A stretch of 7,151 bases of DNA, taken from assembly GCA_023459915.1 (NCBI GenBank), contig JAEWSN010000188.1, forward strand, positions 1 through 7,151, read 5' to 3'. Positions 1 to 5,542 of the stretch are shown here, piece by piece. The first letter of the stretch is position 1. Every line of letters starts with the position of its first letter. This stretch comes from Bacillota bacterium (GTDB taxonomy: Bacteria; Bacillota; Clostridia; DSM-8532). The notes below the pieces were generated by a model. The model made no database searches. It was not told the DNA's origin and saw only the letters and a program-made list of their open reading frames with translations. The position numbers and the translations under genes were made by a program.

Positions 1-2
1 TC

Positions 3-362
3 ACGGCGGCCACGCTGCTCGACGGCACACAGCCCGTGCTGGCCCTGCAGGATGCCAAGCGTTATGAAACCACGCGTCAGGAGAAGACCTGGATACGGAT
101 ATTTGACGCGACGGGTGCCATGAAGCGGGAATTTCCCCAGGATGGGCGGGTGACCCGCCTGGTGGCCGCGTCGGGACTCATTGCGGCCATGACCGAGCGG
201 GATGTCCGCTTTTACGACGCTGAAGGAAACCTGCTGTTTGTGTACAATGCGCGCCAGGCGGTGGTGGATGTGGCGTTGACCGAAAAGGGCAACGCCTATG
301 TGCTGGCGGACAATGCGTTGCATCTGGTACGGGTGAATCCCGGGAAGAAATGGATCGGATGA
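3..362 (+). CDS. C-terminal part of a beta-propeller-like protein of unknown function (5' end outside window)
   Basis: The reading frame is open from base 3, so the gene starts upstream of the window; 119 codons and a TGA stop are visible. The GTG at 36 is only an internal valine and has no ribosome binding site. The visible protein is a series of short beta-strand units, for example WIRIFDATGAMKREF, DVRFYDAEGNLLFVY and NAYVLADNALHLVRV, each a hydrophobic strand, a turn with D/G, then another strand. This is the look of WD40/PQQ-type propeller blades. There is no membrane segment in the visible part. Clostridial DUF5711 proteins, which have an N-terminal anchor and a propeller-like body, are a plausible family, but I cannot confirm this from 119 residues. 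The gene converges on the helicase gene with only 45 bp between the stop codons. Confidence 0.7.
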   Translation, partial: TAATLLDGTQPVLALQDAKRYETTRQEKTWIRIFDATGAMKREFPQDGRVTRLVAASGLIAAMTERDVRFYDAEGNLLFVYNARQAVVDVALTEKGNAYVLADNALHLVRVNPGKKWIG

Positions 363-365
363 GTG

Positions 366-396
366 CGGCGGGTTCTTCGGGAATGCGCCGATATTT
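366..396 (+). terminator. weak hairpin terminator candidate after the propeller gene
   Basis: CGGCG (366-370) pairs with CGCCG (386-390). After a G-G mismatch the inner GTTC pairs with GAAT (one wobble) around a UUCGG loop. The sequence that follows is ATATTT, a poor U-tract. It lies 3 bp after the TGA of the propeller gene, which is the right place. A second stem, CCTCCGGC/GCCGGGGG (397-404 with 412-419, one wobble), overlaps the stop codon of the opposing helicase gene but has no U-tract in either direction. Either may act as a two-way transcription block. Confidence 0.3.
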
Positions 397-407
397 CCTC
401 CGGCGGG

Positions 408-3098
408 TTATGCCGGGGGCGTTGTTGACCCCGCCGACTGCCAGAATTGCGCGAGCAGCGCCGGCAATGACGGGCTGCGGCTCAGCAGCGGAGCGGTCAT
501 CCATTCCGGTGGCAGCAGCTCCTGGTATTGCCGTGTGGCGAATCGGCTGTCGATCAACAGAAGTCCGCCATGGTCCGCCGTGGTGCGGATGAGCCGTCCG
601 GCGGCCTGCAGCACCCGGTTCAGCCCCGGATAGGTATACGCGAAATTGAACCCCTGGCCAAACCGTGCCTCGAAGTAGGCGCGTGTGATTTCCTGCTCCG
701 GGTTTACCTGGGGCAGACCCACGCCCACGACGGCCACGCCGGTGAGCCGATCGCCCACCAGGTCGATGCCTTCTCCAAATGCGCCGCCCAGGACGCAAAA
801 CCCCACACGCACGCGGTCTCCATATTCCTCGAACCGGGCCAGCCAGGCTTCCCTGTCGCTCTCGGTCATGCCGCCCTCCTGCACCAGCACGTCCCACTCG
901 GGCATTTCGGGCTGTTGCGCGCGCAACTGGAGATACAGCGACTCAAGCTGATCCACGGTTTTGTTGAGATAGCCGTAGGAGGGGAAAAAGACCAGGTAAT
1001 TGCCGGGGCGCGCGGCCAGAAATCCCAGCAGGGTGGCCGCGGCCGCCGGCAGATGCTGTTCCCTGAGCCGATACCTTGTTTCCACGCGATCCTCGATGGC
1101 AACCAGCAGATTTTCGCGCGGGAACGGAGATGGCAGGCGCAGGGTGGGATCCTCGGCACGGCCACCCAGCATCTGCCGGAAATAGGACAACGGTGAAAAG
1201 GTGGCGGAAAACAGGATACAGGCGCGCGCCGCCTCCATGCGCCGGTGCAGCATCTCGGAAGGGTCCAGGCACATCAGCCGGATCCCGAAGCTGCGGTTTC
1301 TGCCGGCCTGCAGCACGCGGTACTCATCCCCGAACAGATCGAGCGTGTTGCGGAAATGGAGCAGGTCGAAAAACACACCGGCGAGATCGTCCATCCAGGG
1401 CGGCGGCTCGCGATCCTCCCCGTCCCTGGCCTGCAGCAGTGGTTCCGCCGCAAGCAGGAAGCCGTTGATGGGCTTGGTGAGATTGGCGGGCGGCGTGCCG
1501 GCACAGCGGTATGGCTGGCCGCCGGCCTCACTGAGCGGCATGGCGGGCCGGAGCTGCATCAGGGTGAGCGCCCGCAGAATCTCTCCCAGCTTTTTGGAAA
1601 GCTCGGGCCGATCCGGACTGAGCTGCCGCCGCAGGGCCATCAACGGCTCCCGGGTCAGGGTGGCGCTGTACATCTCCCTGGCGCGGTCGACAAGATTGTG
1701 CGCCTCATCAACAAGAATGACGGTGTTGTCGTGGCCTTTCTGCGCAAAAAACCGCTTGAGGTACACCCGCGGATCGAAAACGTAGTTGTAGTCCGCGATG
1801 ATGAGATCGCAGCCGAGCGAGAGCTCCAGGCTCAATTCAAACGGACAGACCTCATGCTTTCGGCCTGTTTCATAAATGAGATCGCGCGTGAGGGCATCGT
1901 GGCTTTTGAGGAGCGTTTTCCCTACGCGCTGCATGCGTGTGAGGATGCCCTCCGCGTAGGGACAGATGGCAGGGTCGCAGTTCTTGACGGGCATGAGGCA
2001 CATCTTGTCCTTGGCCGTCAGCGTGATGACCTTCAGCCTGAGCCCGGCGTCGCGGAGCAGGGAGACGGTGTTCTCCGCGATGCCCTTGGTGGTGGTTTTG
2101 GCGGTGACATAGAACAGGCGATCCACATGGCCTTCGCCCATGGCCTTGAGTGCCGGGTACAGCGCGCCCATGGTTTTGCCCGTGCCCGTGGGGGCCTGGG
2201 CAAACAGCCGGCGGTTGTCCCCGATGCAGCGGTAGACATTGTAGGCGAGCAGCTTTTGCCCCTTGCGAAACCCCTCCGCGAATGGCAGCTGCAGGGACTG
2301 GATGGAGAGATCGCGCTTGAGCCGCCAGGCGGCCTGATCCTTTTCGCGGCGGACGTATGGCTTGAGCATGTCGAGCATGCCGCGGGCGAGCTCTGTCCTT
2401 GTGAACAACCGCTCGAGGCTGCGCGTCTCCCCGCTTGACCGGTGCACATAGGTCAGCCTGGCCGGCACCGTGTCACAGGGGTTCTCCTCCATGAACAGCG
2501 CGGCGTAGCACTGCAGCTGTGCCCAGTGGGAGGGGACGCCGGTGGCGAGGATGTCCGCGAGGGGGACGGCGGTGCTTTTGATTTCGTGCAGGGTGGCCTG
2601 CGGCGTCTGCTCGTTGAACAGGCCGTCGGCACGCCCGCTGACCTCGATGTGCCGGTTGAGCACCTCGTAGGTGTGCGACAGCGTGACTTCCGCGCGATAG
2701 GGGCCCGCCTCGGCGAGCTGCCGCTGCAGTTGCTGGTGGATGCGGCTGCCCTCGCGCATGTCCGCATAGGAAACATAGGCCCAGGCGGTGTCGTCGGGCA
2801 CGGTGAAGGCCACCAGGCTGCGGACGGACACCTTCAGCAGGGGGCGGGTTGCGGCTTCGGACGGCGTCTCCCCGTCCGAAGCTTGCATTTCGTCGTCGCC
2901 GTCCGGTTCGAAGCCATCATCGCCACCATCCGGTTCAAAGCCTTCGTCGCCACCATCCGGCAACGGGGAAGCATGGTTCAACAGGTCTTCCGGCACTTGT
3001 TCCAAAGATGCCGAGGGCACACCCTTTCGTTTGCGGGGTGCCTTGCGCGGTTTTCTTGGTTTGGGGGTGTCGGGCGTGCCGGGCTTCTTGACAGCCAC
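408..3098 (-). CDS. Fe-S DinG/XPD-like helicase with N-terminal PD-(D/E)XK (Cas4/RecB-like) nuclease domain
   Basis: Predicted 896-residue DNA helicase-nuclease. Residues 1-85 are a disordered tail, basic (about 12-27, PRKPRKAPRKRK) then acidic. Residues about 88-260 form a RecB/Cas4-type nuclease: SGRADG (D158), HEIKST (E172, K174) and HWAQLQCY (Q194, Q196, Y198). The helicase follows: Walker A APTGTGKT (302-309), cysteines C367, C374, C379 and C418 fitting the Fe-S cluster of the XPD/DinG family, DEAH box (464-467), FSATF (630-634), GGAFGEGIDL (771-780) and QAAGRLIRT (831-839). All catalytic motifs look intact. The known family is 5'-3', ATP-driven, and acts on forked or damaged DNA; the exact role of this clostridial type is not settled. 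I chose the GTG at 3098 because AAGGAG lies 6 nt upstream; upstream in-frame ATGs lack a ribosome binding site. It stands alone, divergent from pdxA. It is not a CRISPR Cas3/Cas4: no array or cas neighbours are present. Confidence 0.93.
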   Translation of the reverse strand: MAVKKPGTPDTPKPRKPRKAPRKRKGVPSASLEQVPEDLLNHASPLPDGGDEGFEPDGGDDGFEPDGDDEMQASDGETPSEAATRPLLKVSVRSLVAFTVPDDTAWAYVSYADMREGSRIHQQLQRQLAEAGPYRAEVTLSHTYEVLNRHIEVSGRADGLFNEQTPQATLHEIKSTAVPLADILATGVPSHWAQLQCYAALFMEENPCDTVPARLTYVHRSSGETRSLERLFTRTELARGMLDMLKPYVRREKDQAAWRLKRDLSIQSLQLPFAEGFRKGQKLLAYNVYRCIGDNRRLFAQAPTGTGKTMGALYPALKAMGEGHVDRLFYVTAKTTTKGIAENTVSLLRDAGLRLKVITLTAKDKMCLMPVKNCDPAICPYAEGILTRMQRVGKTLLKSHDALTRDLIYETGRKHEVCPFELSLELSLGCDLIIADYNYVFDPRVYLKRFFAQKGHDNTVILVDEAHNLVDRAREMYSATLTREPLMALRRQLSPDRPELSKKLGEILRALTLMQLRPAMPLSEAGGQPYRCAGTPPANLTKPINGFLLAAEPLLQARDGEDREPPPWMDDLAGVFFDLLHFRNTLDLFGDEYRVLQAGRNRSFGIRLMCLDPSEMLHRRMEAARACILFSATFSPLSYFRQMLGGRAEDPTLRLPSPFPRENLLVAIEDRVETRYRLREQHLPAAAATLLGFLAARPGNYLVFFPSYGYLNKTVDQLESLYLQLRAQQPEMPEWDVLVQEGGMTESDREAWLARFEEYGDRVRVGFCVLGGAFGEGIDLVGDRLTGVAVVGVGLPQVNPEQEITRAYFEARFGQGFNFAYTYPGLNRVLQAAGRLIRTTADHGGLLLIDSRFATRQYQELLPPEWMTAPLLSRSPSLPALLAQFWQSAGSTTPPA
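2889..2960 (-). repeat. in-frame 27-bp tandem repeat coding an acidic PDGGD(D/E)GFE unit
   Basis: Two full 27-bp units (2934-2960 and 2907-2933) and a shortened third (2889-2906) encode PDGGDEGFE, PDGGDDGFE and PDGDDE, residues 47-70 of the helicase-nuclease. The first two units differ at only a few bases. The repeat lies in the disordered tail, upstream of the nuclease domain, so copy-number change would not break the enzyme. Confidence 0.85.
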
Positions 3099-3104
3099 CT
3101 GTGT

Positions 3105-3110
3105 CTCCTT
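3105..3110 (-). promoter_or_regulatory. ribosome binding site deciding the GTG start of the helicase
   Basis: On the minus strand AAGGAG is followed by six bases (ACACAG) and then GTG at 3098. This is a near-ideal Shine-Dalgarno site. The frame stays open for a further 82 codons upstream, to 3344, which would overlap pdxA and its promoter. In-frame ATGs there (for example at 3221 and 3134) have no such site. Confidence 0.85.
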
Positions 3111-3125
3111 CCAGGCATTGTTTTT

Positions 3126-3165
3126 GCAGGCCATGGCAGGCCATTTTTGAGCATGGGGCAAAAAT
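3126..3165 (-). repeat. direct and inverted repeats in the helicase leader
   Basis: The plus strand has two copies of GCAGGCCAT with a 10-bp period (3126-3134 and 3136-3144). They are followed by a perfect 7-bp inverted repeat, ATTTTTG (3143-3149) and CAAAAAT (3159-3165), around a 9-base spacer. Both lie in the predicted untranslated leader of the helicase mRNA. They could be a DNA operator or an RNA hairpin; nothing shows which. Confidence 0.45.
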
Positions 3166-3219
3166 TCCTGCCGGTGTGCCGGGAGGCTTCCGAAGCGTCT
3201 GCCGATCACTTCGGCCTTC

Positions 3220-3248
3220 ATTGTAACCGTCCGCGGCGGTCGAGGCAA
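3220..3248 (-). promoter_or_regulatory. predicted promoter of the helicase gene
   Basis: Reading the minus strand, TTGCCT (3248-3243, 4 of 6 to consensus) and TACAAT (3225-3220, 5 of 6) are 17 bp apart. Transcription would start near 3213 and give a leader of about 115 nt before the GTG at 3098. The promoter is back-to-back with the pdxA promoter, about 36 bp between the two -35 boxes. Confidence 0.5.
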
Positions 3249-3273
3249 CTGCGGGGGGAGACAAAGCCGGAGC

Positions 3274-3289
3274 GTCAAACTGTTTTGAC
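3274..3289. promoter_or_regulatory. operator-like palindrome over the pdxA -35 box
   Basis: GTCAAA (3274-3279), four bases CTGT, then TTTGAC (3284-3289) form a perfect 6-bp dyad. The right half-site contains most of the -35 hexamer TTGACA (3285-3290) of the pdxA promoter, so a bound protein would block RNA polymerase. The regulator is not in the window and I do not recognise the site. Confidence 0.4.
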
Positions 3290-3313
3290 AAAGCGCGGGG
3301 CCCTTGCTACACT
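3285..3313 (+). promoter_or_regulatory. strong sigma-A-type promoter of the pdxA-trmB cluster
   Basis: A perfect TTGACA (3285-3290) is 17 bp from TACACT (3308-3313), which is preceded by TGC, giving an extended -10. Transcription would start near 3320, leaving only about 15 nt of leader before the ATG at 3335. That leader holds a G-rich stretch (GGGGGGTGGAG) that must serve as the ribosome binding site. Confidence 0.75.
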
Positions 3314-3334
3314 CATTATCTGGGGGGTGGAGCC

Positions 3335-4378
3335 ATGAAAACACCAGTCATCGGCATTCCGCTGGGCGATCCGTCCGGTGTGGGGCCTGAAATCGCGTTG
3401 AAGGCGCAGTTGAATCCGGAAGTGGATCGCTGCTGCATTCCCGTACTCGTCGGGCCGATGGTTGTGGCCGAGGACATCATCCGGCGGTTCAACATGCCCG
3501 TGAAGCTGCGGCTGCTGCCTGCCGACCTGACGCCTGTGCCAAGGCCTGATCCGCGCACCGTCTGGCTGCGCGACACCGGGCCGTTCCCCATCGATCAGCT
3601 CTCGTTCGGCACGGTGCAGGGCATTTCCGGGCAGGCCGCCCATGAGGCGATCGTGGCGTGCACAGCGGAAACCCTGAGCGGCCGGTTCGACGCCATGGCC
3701 ACCACGCCCATCAACAAGGAAGCCTTGCGGGCGGCGCATGTGGCGGGCATTGGCCATACCGAGATTCTTGGAGAACTGACCGGGGTGGCGGATCCGCTGA
3801 CGCTGTTCCAGACACGGGAGCTGCGCGTCTTTTTCCTCACCCGGCATGTGTCCTTGCGGCAGGCCTGCGATCTCGTCACCCGCGAACGCGTGGAGCGCTA
3901 TGGGCGGGCCTGCGTGGACGCCATGAAGCGGCTTGGCTTTGCGTCCTGCCGGCTGGCCATCGCCGGGCTCAATCCCCATTCCGGCGAGCATGGCCTGTTC
4001 GGGGATGAGGAAGGCAAAGCCATTGTGCCGGCAGTGGAGACACTGCGTGCCGAGGGGTATGATGTGGTGGGCCCGCTGTCCGCGGACTCCGTTTTCCACC
4101 AGGCCGCGGGCGGCGCGTATGACGCCGTGTTGTCCCTGTATCACGATCAAGGGCACATCGCCGCAAAAATGTACGACTTCGCGCGCACCATCTCCCTGAC
4201 GCTTGGGCTTCCCTTTCTGCGTGCCTCCGTGGATCACGGCACGGCATTCGACATAGCGGGAAAGGGCACGGCCAGTGCCGTCAGCATGGAGGAAGCCATT
4301 TTCGCGGCCGCGCGGTATGGAATCTCCTACCGGGAGTCCGGAACGCAGGCCAACGCGGCGGGAGGTTCGGCCACATGA
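3335..4378 (+). CDS. pdxA: PdxA-family 4-phosphate sugar-acid dehydrogenase (PdxA or PdxA2)
   Basis: A 347-residue protein of normal family length, an NAD-dependent, divalent-metal oxidative decarboxylase. Seen motifs: GDPSGVGPEI (11-20), TTPINKEAL (123-131), GHTE (140-143), NPHSGEHGLFGDEE (213-226), YHDQGHIAAKM (269-279) and SVDHGTAFDIAGKG (298-311). H171, H215 and H270 fit the three metal-binding histidines of E. coli PdxA. Known reactions: PdxA oxidises 4-phosphohydroxy-L-threonine in vitamin B6 synthesis; PdxA2 turns D-threonate- or D-erythronate-4-phosphate into dihydroxyacetone phosphate and CO2. The DHGTAFDIAGKG segment resembles PdxA2 as I remember it, and many Bacillota make B6 by PdxST, so PdxA2 is quite possible. 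Against it, no DUF1537 kinase is adjacent. It is the first gene of the cluster and overlaps trmB by 4 bp. The family is sure; the substrate is not. Confidence 0.93.
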   Translation: MKTPVIGIPLGDPSGVGPEIALKAQLNPEVDRCCIPVLVGPMVVAEDIIRRFNMPVKLRLLPADLTPVPRPDPRTVWLRDTGPFPIDQLSFGTVQGISGQAAHEAIVACTAETLSGRFDAMATTPINKEALRAAHVAGIGHTEILGELTGVADPLTLFQTRELRVFFLTRHVSLRQACDLVTRERVERYGRACVDAMKRLGFASCRLAIAGLNPHSGEHGLFGDEEGKAIVPAVETLRAEGYDVVGPLSADSVFHQAAGGAYDAVLSLYHDQGHIAAKMYDFARTISLTLGLPFLRASVDHGTAFDIAGKGTASAVSMEEAIFAAARYGISYRESGTQANAAGGSAT

Positions 4379-5037
4379 GGATGCGCAACATTCCGGATGC
4401 GGCGCAGAAGGTGGCCGGAAGCACCTGTTTCGTGGAGAACCCGGAGGCGCGCAAGGGCAGATGGCGCGAGCTGATGGGGGTTTCCGGACCGCTACATGTC
4501 GAAATCGGTTCCGGAAAAGGGCGGTTCATCACCACACTGGCTGCCATGCATCCCGGCATCGCCCATGTGGCGATTGAGCGATATACCACCGTGCTGACAA
4601 AGCTGGTGAAAAAGATCCCGGAGCAGGGACTCACCAATCTCTCCGTGGTCAATATCGATGCCAGGACGTTGCCGGCGTGCTTCGCTCCGGGAGAGGTGGA
4701 TCGCATCTATCTGAATTTCTCGGATCCCTGGCCCAAGAGCAGACACGAGAACCGGCGACTCACCTATCAGACGTTTCTGGCGTTGTATCAGACCGTCTTG
4801 GCGCCTGATGGGGAAGTGCATTTCAAGACGGACAATGTCGACCTGTTCGATTTCTCGCTGGCCTCCTTTGAGGCGGCGGGCTGGCGGGTGGCCAATGTCA
4901 CCCGGAACCTTCATGACGATCTGCCGCCCGAGGGCAATGTGATGACAGAGTACGAGGAGCGCTTCAGCGCCCTGGGTCATCCCATCCACCGGCTGACCGC
5001 CCGGCCGCCACAGCCGCAAACCGGCAGTCAATGTTGA
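4375..5037 (+). CDS. trmB: tRNA (guanine-N7)-methyltransferase TrmB
   Basis: A 220-residue cytosolic enzyme that methylates G46 in the variable loop of tRNAs using S-adenosylmethionine. Seen motifs: the N-terminal RMRNIPDA, the SAM-binding HVEIGSGKGRF (41-51), IERY (67-70), NFSDPWPKSRHENRR (114-128), HFKTDN (149-154) and the late TEYEERF (191-197). These are the full set of family signatures and the length is normal. The start ATG overlaps the stop of pdxA (ATGA, 4375-4378), with GGAGG at 4361-4365 nine bases upstream, so translation is probably coupled. A second ATG at 4381 is possible but farther from the site. A tRNA gene two genes downstream fits the theme but is probably coincidental. 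The last eight or so residues (QPQTGSQC) look like an unstructured tail. Confidence 0.96.
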   Translation: MRMRNIPDAAQKVAGSTCFVENPEARKGRWRELMGVSGPLHVEIGSGKGRFITTLAAMHPGIAHVAIERYTTVLTKLVKKIPEQGLTNLSVVNIDARTLPACFAPGEVDRIYLNFSDPWPKSRHENRRLTYQTFLALYQTVLAPDGEVHFKTDNVDLFDFSLASFEAAGWRVANVTRNLHDDLPPEGNVMTEYEERFSALGHPIHRLTARPPQPQTGSQC

Positions 5038-5076
5038 ACAGCCCCGCGAAGGCAGCTGATGGAAAGGAACAACAGC

Positions 5077-5331
5077 ATGGCACACACCTACAGGATGCAG
5101 GGAACCTGCGCGACAGAAGTGAGATTTGACTTGGAGGAGGGACGATTGCGGAATGTATCCTTCAAGGGAGGCTGTGATGGAAATCTCAAAGCCATTGTAA
5201 AACTACTCGAGGGGCGGATGGCACAAGAGGTGGAACCGCTGTTGGCCGGGATCCGGTGTGGCCGCAAAACCACATCCTGTCCGGATCAGCTGGCAAAGGC
5301 CCTTGCGCGTCTGGCGGTGGTGGAGGATTGA
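5077..5331 (+). CDS. TSCPD domain protein, TIGR03905-type, function unknown
   Basis: An 84-residue protein with the TSCPD domain. Visible landmarks are GTC (C11), FKGGCDGNLKAI (C33), GIRCG (C61) and TSCPDQLAKAL (C68). The four conserved cysteines suggest metal binding. Related domains sit at the C-terminus of B12-dependent ribonucleotide reductases, but the stand-alone clostridial protein has no established role. I chose the ATG at 5077 because AAGGA lies about 8 bases upstream and the product then begins like known relatives, a few residues before the GTC motif. An in-frame ATG at 5059 (six residues longer, AAGG six bases upstream) cannot be excluded. It follows trmB by 39 bp with no promoter seen, so it is probably co-transcribed. 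Its TGA stop is embedded in the -35 box of the tRNA-Trp promoter. Confidence 0.9.
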   Translation: MAHTYRMQGTCATEVRFDLEEGRLRNVSFKGGCDGNLKAIVKLLEGRMAQEVEPLLAGIRCGRKTTSCPDQLAKALARLAVVED

Positions 5332-5357
5332 CAGCGGTCTCAATCCTGTTGTATACT
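5328..5357 (+). promoter_or_regulatory. strong promoter of tRNA-Trp
   Basis: TTGACA (5328-5333, perfect) and TATACT (5352-5357, 5 of 6) are separated by 18 bp. Transcription would start near 5364, giving a leader of about 65 nt to be removed from the tRNA precursor. The TGA stop of the TSCPD gene (5329-5331) is inside the -35 box. Confidence 0.8.
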
Positions 5358-5360
5358 CAT

Positions 5361-5423
5361 ATTCGCCGGTTCGGAACAGGCTTTCCGCAAATGGATGCGT
5401 TGGAGGCAGCCGGTACGGCGAAT
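5361..5423 (+). repeat. inverted repeat closing the tRNA-Trp 5' leader
   Basis: ATTCGCCG (5361-5368) and CGGCGAAT (5416-5423) are perfect 8-bp complements and could fold the whole precursor leader, ending 5 nt before the mature tRNA. Inside it GTTC-G-GAAC (5369-5377) is a small palindrome. The role is unknown. Confidence 0.4.
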
Positions 5424-5428
5424 GACAT

Positions 5429-5504
<76 letters not shown>

Positions 5505-5507
5505 TGG

Positions 5508-5542
5508 AAAACCCGTAAAGCATAGCGCTTTGCGGGTTTTTT
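5508..5542 (+). terminator. rho-independent terminator after tRNA-Trp
   Basis: A stem of up to 14 bp, AAAACCCGTAAAGC (5508-5521) with GCTTTGCGGGTTTT (5527-5540, one G-U), has a 5-nt loop ATAGC and runs into six Ts (5537-5542). It should end both the tRNA transcript and any read-through from pdxA-trmB-TSCPD. Confidence 0.92.

Noticed and set aside
1245..2438. Plus-strand open frame of 397 codons antisense to the helicase
   Set aside because: It is a shadow of the GC-rich helicase gene: no family motifs, no ribosome binding site, composition rich in H, R, G and Q as expected from the opposite strand.
408..3098. CRISPR-Cas system (Cas4/Cas3-like)
   Set aside because: The nuclease resembles Cas4 and the protein is a helicase, but it has DEAH/Fe-S XPD-type motifs, no HD domain, and there are no CRISPR repeats or cas genes nearby.
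2442..3338. Plus-strand open frame of 298 codons across the helicase start and pdxA promoter
   Set aside because: Same reason; it would read through the divergent promoter region and into pdxA out of frame.
3099..3344. 82-codon upstream extension of the helicase frame
   Set aside because: The GTG at 3098 has an ideal ribosome binding site; the extension would cover both promoters and overlap pdxA.
3275..4237. Minus-strand open frame of 320 codons opposite pdxA
   Set aside because: Fully antisense to a clear PdxA-family gene, with no recognisable domain.
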